Assembly (NCBI GenBank): GCA_947652605.1
Contig: OX393577.1
Coordinates: 69,154,108-69,218,107, forward strand
Reading direction: 5' to 3'
Length of the DNA: 64,000 nucleotides
Origin: Elmis aenea
Lineage: Eukaryota; Arthropoda; Insecta; Coleoptera; Elmidae
The translations under genes and the position numbers were made by a program. Shown one piece after another: positions 56,687 through 64,000 of this stretch (position 1 is the stretch's first letter; each line of letters begins with the position of its first letter). The notes under the pieces were generated by a model that was given only the letters and a program-made list of their open reading frames with translations, did not search any database and was not told where the DNA came from.

Positions 56687-59600
56687 ATGAGTGCAACAAA
56701 CGGTGAGTAAACGAATTGCAGAACTTCGTATTATTTGTCTAAGGTTCATTATTCTGATGCGATTGTTAAATTTATTAAATTTGCTCATTAAAATTATACC
56801 TTTAGACAAAAAAAAATCCAACCGATTGTATTAAATAGTAACTGCTAAGGTTGGGTTGGATGGCCCCAACTTAAATGCTGGTTTTTTGTAATACATTGTT
56901 CCCATGATGATTTATTAAAATTGGAACCAATCGAAGTTAAACGCAAAAATAATGTTTAGGAAAATGTTCAACAACGAATTAAACTATAAAACGATGCCAA
57001 AGCAAGTTGCGGTCGGGTATGTAGACCCAAAAATCGAAAAATAATTGTTATAACTTGAAAACATTACCTCGATCGAAAAAAATTGTTTTTTAGTAATATA
57101 GCAAAGAACATTACTGTCACATACATACATAAAAGAACGTGCCTTTCCCTATAGATTCTCATAAAGAAGCAATTGTTAATGTTCTTGGGTTTTGATAAAG
57201 CAAACTCCTTTAGTTTTGGATTAATTGAAAAATGCCTAATAAATGATTTTATTAATTTTGTGTATTATCATTAAAAAGCAGGGGTTTGGAGCAGTCCAAT
57301 TTTTTAATTGCTCTGCTCCAGCTTCGCTTTTCGCTCCTACATTAATCTGCCTGTTCCAGCACCAGCTCCAGCTCGGCTTCATCCTCCAAATAAAATGTTC
57401 AAAATAAGTTTTTTAATCAAAAATTTTGTTTAAAAAAAAAGTTTAATTTTACAGGATACTTGTAAATGGGTCAAAAATTACAATATTTGACCCTGATAAA
57501 CAAGTTTAGTTAAATAAATGTTTGTATAAACCAATAATTATTGATCTTCAAATGTTAAAAAAACTAATAAAAAAAGTATATTTTTAAACTGTACATAATA
57601 AACTGGAACAGAGGAGAAAAATTATTTGCTTCAGGCTCCCCTCCAACTCCGGGCAAAAACCCAATGCTCCACTGCTCCGTGCCCAAGCTCTGTGCTCCGC
57701 TCCAAACCCCTGTTAACAAGGGCATGCAAAGCAGATATAAATAATCTAAAGTTTATGATAAGAATAACCTCAAAGATTTAATGTGTAGATATTTATAAAG
57801 TTGAGTACTTTATTTAATTTATTTTAAAGGAACCGAAATCCATGAACACATTTTACATGGTCCTAAAATCGATTACAAACCCGATCCACGTGGCCTAGGA
57901 CATGTTCTCTTTGAACTGATGGAAGAAAATAAGGATTGTATTGGCCAGGTAATAAAAAATTATTTTAAGTACAATTTGGGCGTTAAAATAATATACTATT
58001 AAAAGCTATCTCACACCATAACTTATTTAGTCTATTTCTAATAGCAACCTGAGCGAACTATCTTTAATACTAAGATGAAAAATGTTCAGATGATGTAGAA
58101 AAACGGAAAAAAAATCAATACCTATGTGCATTGTGCACAATCAGTTCTAAAACAGAATGCGTTCAATACTATGTAAAAATATTTACACTTTGTTCATCGC
58201 TGTCACGGACAGCTGTGGAACACTTATATATTGATATTTTTTTAAGAAAGTTTGGACACCCGTAGTTTGCATGGTCATTTTTAAATATCAAAAATGTTAT
58301 CAACAATAAACTATTTGCTGTTTTTTTTAGATAGATGGATTAACAGGAGAAAAAGACACTTTTGGCAGCATGCGACTTCGAGCTATACGCACAGCAATTG
58401 CCATGCGATCAAAAGGAATTACTTCAGACGACGTAATAAGTTTATGTACATATAATCACCTGAACAGCTGCATACCTTTTATTTCTGCCTTATTTCTGGG
58501 CACAAAAATAGCTTCGCTACATCCCATGTTTTCCCAACAAGAGACTGCGTATCTCTTAAATATAGCCCGCCCAAAAATGTTATTCGTTACACCAGAGGCT
58601 GTTGAGCTTATAGAAAACGCTCTAAAAGAGATTTCTCTCGATGCTGAAATCGTTGTCTTTGGACAAACGACTGTAAACACTGCGTTTTCGGAATTTTTAA
58701 AACCGAAACTGGAAGAAGCCACTTTTGTACCTGCAACGATAACAGATATTAAGAATACCGCAGCAATTGCGTTTAGCAGTGGTACAAGCGGAATGCCAAA
58801 AGGAATTTGTTTGAGCCATTATGCGATATTGGGACACATTGCTTGCAGCACGTAGGTTAAAGGTTTTAAAAAATAATTCCAGTAAGAAACATACGCTCTT
58901 TTTACTTCATCATATTGTTTTAAAATAACTAAGCGACCTGTTTTTTGAAAAAATATTTAAAAATGTTCATGGATGTAAAGTCTTTTCATTGGTTGTAAAC
59001 CACCTCGTACTATTAATATTTATTCTTTCTAGCTCTGGGAAGTCTATGATACTGAAAAAACAAATAACATTAAATTTTGGCTCCATGTACAGGTATACAT
59101 TTGTACGTACAGTACTTACAAGCTGTATGTTTGGAACTACGCGTCTAGTTTACCCAGAATTTAGCACAGATTACGTGTGGCAAGCGCTAGAAAAGCATAG
59201 GGTAAGTATGAAATATTAATTAGAAACTCCAGCCAAATTTACAAAACAGGAACACATAGGTACACTTACTTTCAAATTGTAATAAAGTGAAAAACTATTT
59301 ATGTAAAAAATTGCTTTGGTCATTTCCAAATTACTGTAAAATAAAATATGTCTTACACTTTCATTTGCAGTTATTCTCAATTGTCCTGACTCCAAGCCAA
59401 CTTCTTGAACTAAACCTAAAAGGAATACCACAAGGCAAGAGGTCGAGTAGTTTGAAGTTTTTATTCGTTGGAGGTGCACCAATTACTGAAGAACTGCTGG
59501 CCGAAGTTAGAAAATGTTTCCCAGATACAATGGTAGCATTAAGATATGGCATAAGTGAATCAGGTAGAGTAACCATGTTCCGGTTTTCAACCGACAAAGA

Positions 59601-60231
59601 CCTAATGTTTTTTATGCAAAAACCTAAATCCGTGGGAACAACTGTGCGTGGAAAGACCTATAAGGTAAAAAATTAATTTATTAGTTTTTTAAATGAATTA
59701 TTCGTTGTTTTACAGGTAGTAGATCCTGAGACTGAAAAAATTCTTGGACCGAATCAACCAGGAGAGCTTAGAATTAAAACCAAATATATCATGACCGGAT
59801 ACTACAACACGGACTCTTCAGATGCTTGGGATTCTGATGGATGGTTCAAAACAGGGGACATAGTTTATTACGACGAAGATGAATATTTTTACATAGTTGA
59901 TCGTTGCAAAGAAATGTTGAAGTACAAATCCTGGCAAGTGGCACCCGCATATTTGGAAAGAATTCTCCTAACACATCCTGCTGTCTACACAGCTGTTGTC
60001 GTTGGAATTCCTCTCGAAGAAGATGGCGACCATCCTGCAGGAGTCGTCGTCCTTAAAGGCCGCGCTGATTATGTAACACCAGAAGAAATTCAACGATACG
60101 TTAACGAAAAAGTTAGTGATCACCAAAAACTTCGAGGCGGTGTTAAGTTTATTGACAACATTCCAATAACACCTACTGATAAATTTAAAAGAAGGGAAGT
60201 ACGTAAAATGATACTCGAAGGAAAATTGTAG
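56687..60231 (+). CDS. ACS6: synthetase-like protein with altered active-site motifs (544 aa)
   Basis: Exons 56687-56702, 57830-57948, 58331-58851, 59033-59201, 59371-59664 and 59716-60231; frame open throughout. The P-loop FSSGTSGMPKGI and DSDGWFKTGD are intact. But the A5 motif is YGISESGR (YGQTE in paralogues), the C-terminal lysine loop is TPTDKFKRR (Gly to Asp), SMYWIS is SMYRYT, and SLDPTLS is SLHPMFS. Exon 3 is nearly identical to ACS7. It ends LEGKL; a GKL end is at best a weak peroxisomal signal. Probably impaired or repurposed as an adenylating enzyme, though no stop or frameshift is present. Intron 2 carries a hAT-like element. Confidence 0.86.
57279..57712. mobile_element. hAT-like non-autonomous element in ACS6 intron 2
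   Basis: Ends CAGGGGTTTGGAGC and GCTCCAAACCCCTG, with flanks TTAAAAAG and TTAACAAG (7 of 8 bases alike). 434 bp, same family as 53497-53931 but in a different insertion site and more diverged. Confidence 0.82.
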
Positions 60232-60339
60232 TTCTTATGTTGATATATTTACAGTATTAGTTTAATATAAAACTTTTAAATTAGTTGCTTAGAATATTAT
60301 TTTTCGCTTAATATAAAGCAAAACTTTAATTTGTATAAA

Positions 60340-60765
60340 CTGCAACTGAAAAAATCCTTGAACCAAATTACCTGGAGAATTTCGCCTTTAAAATTTCTGA
60401 TGACCACTACTACAATATGAATTCTTCCGTGCTTGGGATTTCGATGGATGGCTTAAAACTGGTGCCATAGTTTATTACGATGAATTTGTCACCGCATTAC
60501 TGAATTAAATTTAAGAAAAATCGATTGACAAATAAGTTATTAATCGTTTTCTTTCAAATAACTTTTGTTTTTGTATATTAACAACGCTGATTACAAAAGT
60601 ATTGTAACTTTCATATCTTTAAATGACCTTTAATACAAAGAAAAATTCAGGGACCATCAAAGGCTTCGTGCAGAGGTTTAACTTATTAATAGTAATCCAG
60701 TAACACCGACAGGAAAGTGCAGTAGGCGTACGTTCGTGATTTGATAGTTAACGGTAAACTTTAAA
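60340..60765 (+). pseudogene. Decayed ACS last-exon copy
   Basis: The segment matches ACS exon 6 in pieces: CTGAAAAAATCCTTGAACC and TGGATGGCTTAAAACTGG near 60345-60480, then after unrelated sequence CAGTAACACCGACAGGAAAG and the end of the exon at about 60640-60765. Frameshifts, a large gap and stops. It shows that at least one more ACS copy, or its last exon, once stood between ACS6 and ACS7. Confidence 0.8.
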
Positions 60766-61262
60766 ATAATGCAATACGATGTTGTTTTGAATGGGTGAAT
60801 TTATGTGTAGTAGAATTTAAACATATAATCTTAGTAGATATAGGTATCATTTTAAAACTAATTTTTCTTTTCGAAACTTACAATCAGTTCGTTTTCAATA
60901 GATTTTATATAAAGTGTTATATTCGTATACACTGCAAATACTGTAAATTTTTTATCTGAATTTATTTTCAACCTAAAGACATCTTTATTTGAAGAAAAAC
61001 AGATAATTAACTTTAAATTATAAAATTCTCTTAAAACATTATGTAAACTGTCGTCAAAATAATTTCTTGTTTACTTTGCTTCAAATCTGTTAAATATGTA
61101 CAATGCTTTCAATTTAAATTAAACTTTAAATATTTATATAATTATCTTAGCTGATAAGAAGAATGTAAAAATATAAAGCTTTAAATAAACTACAACATTT
61201 GTCAAGTCATTGTAAAGAATATATTGTGGTGTTCGTTCAACATTGTGCAAGTGATATTCAAA
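60766..61262. other. Intergenic DNA and ACS7 promoter
   Basis: AT-rich. AATATAAAGC at 61170-61179 is the likely TATA of ACS7, about 90 bp before its ATG. Confidence 0.5.
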
Positions 61263-64000
61263 ATGAGTTCAACAAACGGTGAGTCTTTAAATTTAGTGAT
61301 AATTTTTCTTACACTAGTATTAATCTTGTGATATGTTGCTTAGATCATTTTCCACAAATTTTATACTATTATCTACTTTATCAATTAACATAAATCTGTT
61401 AAATAACTATAGCATTACTCAATGAAATAATTCTCGAAGTGATTATAGATATAAATACGTTATAATCTGAATGCAGCACTTGGTATTATTTGTTTAAGTT
61501 TCACCACTCTGATAAGCTTGTTACGTATTAAAATGTGTTATATTTGCTCATTAAAATGATACTATTATTCTTTTATCGAGATGCAAATCAAATGTAACAG
61601 ACAGTTTGTTAAAATGTGCACGCACTAGTTTTATGACTTTGTTTTACAAAAAAAAATAATACAAGAACTGCAAAAATGTATAGCATATCTTCAAAAAGTA
61701 CCAATTGGCTGTCTTTAATGCGACAAAGAAGATTGAAATCAATTTATAATATATTGTATTCAATGGTAACTGCTGAGATTAGGTTAGATAAACCCAAATT
61801 AAAATGCATCTTTTTGTATTGCACTATTATCATAAAATAAGGACGAGCAAGACAAAAAAGTGTCACTTAATAATCTTAAATTTATTCTAAGAATAACCTC
61901 AAAGATTTAATGTGTACTTATAAAGTTGAGTACTTTACTTAATTTAATTTTAAGGAACCGAAAACCATGAATACATCTTACATGGTCCTGAAATTGATTA
62001 CCAACCTGATCCTCGTGGTCTGGGACATGTTGTCTTCGAACTGACGGAAAAAAATAAGGATTGGATTGGCCAGGTAATAAAATTTTTTTAATGTACAATT
62101 TAGGCGATAAATTAATAAATACACTATTCTATACGCCATCTCACGCAACGAAAACTTATTTAGTCTATTTCTGATAGCATCCTTGGCGAGTTATGTTTAA
62201 AACTAAGCTGAAAAATGACAAGATGATGTACAACAATAAAAATCAGTGTCACGATCGGTTCTAAACCAAAAAGTTCTCAATATATAAAATTATTTACACT
62301 TTGTTCATCGTTGTCACTGACAGCTTTGGAGCACTTGTAACACAAAGAAGATCAAAACAGTTTGAGCACTCATAGTTTCCAGGATAATTTCTTAAGATCA
62401 AAAATGTTATCGACCATAAACTATTTGCTGTTTTTTTTTTTAGATAGATGGGTTAACAGGAATAAAGGACACTTTTGGAAGCATGCGACTTCGAGCTATA
62501 CGCACAGCAATTTCCATGCGATCAAAAGGAATTACTTCAGATGACGTAATAAGTTTATGTACATATAATCACCTGAACAGCTGCATACCTTTTATTTCTG
62601 CCTTATTTCTGGGCACAAAAATTGCTTCAGTAGATCCCACACTTTCCCTACAAGAGACTACGTATCTCTTAAATATAGCCCGCCCAAAAATGTTATTCGT
62701 TACACCAGAGGCTGTTGAGCTTATAGAAAACGCTCTAAAAGAGATTTCCCTCGATGCTGAAATCGTTGTCTTTGGAGAAACTACTGTAAACACTGCGTTT
62801 TCGGAATTTTTAAAACCGAAACTGGAAGAAGCCACTTTTGTACCTGCAACGATAACAGATATTAAGACCACCGCTGCAATAATGTTTAGCAGTGGTACAA
62901 GCGGAATGCCAAAAGGAATTTGTTTGAGTCATTATGCGTTATTGGGGCAGATTGCTTGCAGCACGTAAGTTTAAATAAATAATTTCAGCAATAAACGTAC
63001 CAACTTTTTATTTCCTCATATTGTTTAAAAACTTATCTTGTAAAGCCCGTTTATTGGTTATAAACCACCTAGTACTGTAAAATTTGTTTATTTGTAGCAC
63101 TGGCAATTCTATGATACTGAAACAGGAAATAATGTTGTTTTTTACCTCTATGTATTGGATATCAGCTGTATTTCAAGTACTTTTCAGTTGTTTGTTTGCA
63201 AATACACGTCTAATTTACCCAAAATTTAGCACAGATTACGTGTGGCAAGCGATACGAAAGCATAAGGTAAGTAAGAAAAATTAATCATGAACGACAGTTA
63301 AATTTACAAACTAACCCACTAACATTACCCTTCAAGAGTTCAAATAATGATAAAAAGATCAAAAATAGGATGAGACAGTGTGTGTTTAATACTCCAAAAA
63401 CGGTTGCTTTTGTCATTTTCAAACATATATATTTCTTAATATGTCTTTTACTTTTATTTGTAGTTGTTCTTAATGTTTCTGGCTCCAAACCAACTGCTTG
63501 ATGTATACCAAAAAGGAATGCCACCAGACATGAATTCGAGCAATTTAATGTTTTTATCCGTTGGAGGTGCACCAATTTCCGAAGAACAGCTAGCCAAGGT
63601 TAAAAAATGCTTCCCAGATACAGTGGTTGCATCAGGATATGGCCAAACTGAATCAGGATCAGTAACCATGTTCAGGTTTTCAACCGAGACCGACCTAAAT
63701 TTTTTTAAGCAAAAACCGAAATCCGTGGGAACAACTGTTCGCGGAATAACTTATAAAGTAAAAATCAATATATTTTGTCAGTTGTTTAAATAAACTGTTC
63801 GTTGTTTTACAGATAGTAGATCCTGAGACTGAAAAAATTCTTGGGCCGAATCAACCAGGAGAGCTTCGAGTTAAAACAAAATATATCATGAACGGATATT
63901 ACAACATGGACTCTTCAGATGCATGGGCTTCTGATGGGTGGTTCAAAACAGGGGACATAGTTTATTACGATGAAGATGAATATTTTTACATAGTTGATCG
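61263..64000 (+). CDS. ACS7: luciferase-like acyl-CoA synthetase, cut by the window edge
   Basis: Exons 61263-61278, 61955-62073, 62444-62964, 63098-63266, 63464-63757 and 63813 to beyond 64000. Motifs: FSSGTSGMPKGI, SMYWIS, YGQTESGS and KTGD are intact; DAWASDGW replaces DAWDSDGW. The visible part ends at VDR, so the A8 loop, catalytic Lys loop and C-terminus are outside. Promoter, exon 1 (MSSTN) and exons 2-3 are close to ACS6, but here the motifs decayed in ACS6 are kept, so ACS7 is the likely functional member of the pair. Confidence 0.9.

Noticed and set aside
1363..64000. Calling the ACS genes true luciferases
   Set aside because: They lack the HHGFG region and the SKL-type end, and nothing in the sequence shows light production.

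Overview
The window looks like AT-rich nuclear DNA of an insect, most likely a beetle. The reasons are spliced genes with GT-AG introns, a tandem array of firefly-luciferase-like acyl-CoA synthetases (a family greatly expanded in Coleoptera), and insect-type transposons (mariner, jockey-like LINEs, hAT-like, piggyBac-like and Harbinger-like MITEs). I cannot name the species.

Layout. (1) 1.36-4.77 kb (+): acyl-CoA synthetase-like gene ACS1, six exons. (2) 6.2-35.8 kb (-): a run of 19 small two-exon genes or gene remnants (called P0 to P18 here). Most have a first exon of 7-8 codons carrying the start of a signal peptide. The second exon completes the signal peptide and encodes a Cys-free mature peptide: a Pro-Gln-Tyr-Pro start, a short acidic helix-like core (IKEMLQKEENNFE-like), usually one N-glycosylation sequon, and a Gly/Asn/Tyr/Gln-rich tail often built from GQGNPNYG-like repeats. 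I do not recognise this family. Several copies are frameshifted in the tail (P3, P9, P10, P12, P15), P11 is a pseudogene and P0 seems to have lost its ATG. (3) 38.3-64.0 kb (+): six more synthetase genes, ACS2 to ACS7, the last cut by the window edge. They share exon sizes (exon 3 is always 521 bp) and intron phases with ACS1. (4) Transposons fill the spaces: foldback elements with TA target duplications, a decayed mariner at 36.6-37.9 kb, LINE fragments at 0.5, 10.6, 12.4-13.5 and 41.8-43.2 kb, a TTAA-flanked MITE at 42.8 kb, and two hAT-like elements in introns of ACS5 and ACS6.

How it may work. The ACS proteins keep the adenylation P-loop, the TGD motif and mostly the C-terminal lysine loop, so most should adenylate a carboxylic acid and probably form an acyl-CoA. 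They lack a canonical peroxisomal SKL-type end, lack the histidines of the A4 motif, and carry Ser where luciferase has Gly in the A8 loop. The peptides should be secreted. Their promoters share a CCTGTTT-type block just upstream of a TATA box, which suggests common control. The peptide array sits inside the synthetase cluster, on the opposite strand; whether the two families work together (for example in an exocrine gland) is only a hypothesis.

The array evolves by tandem duplication, unequal exchange and gene conversion. Sub-types alternate along the array, P9 looks chimeric, P2/P3, P4/P5 and P15-P16/P17-P18 are segmental duplicates, and ACS4/ACS5 share a nearly identical 3' half of the last exon plus 3' flank.
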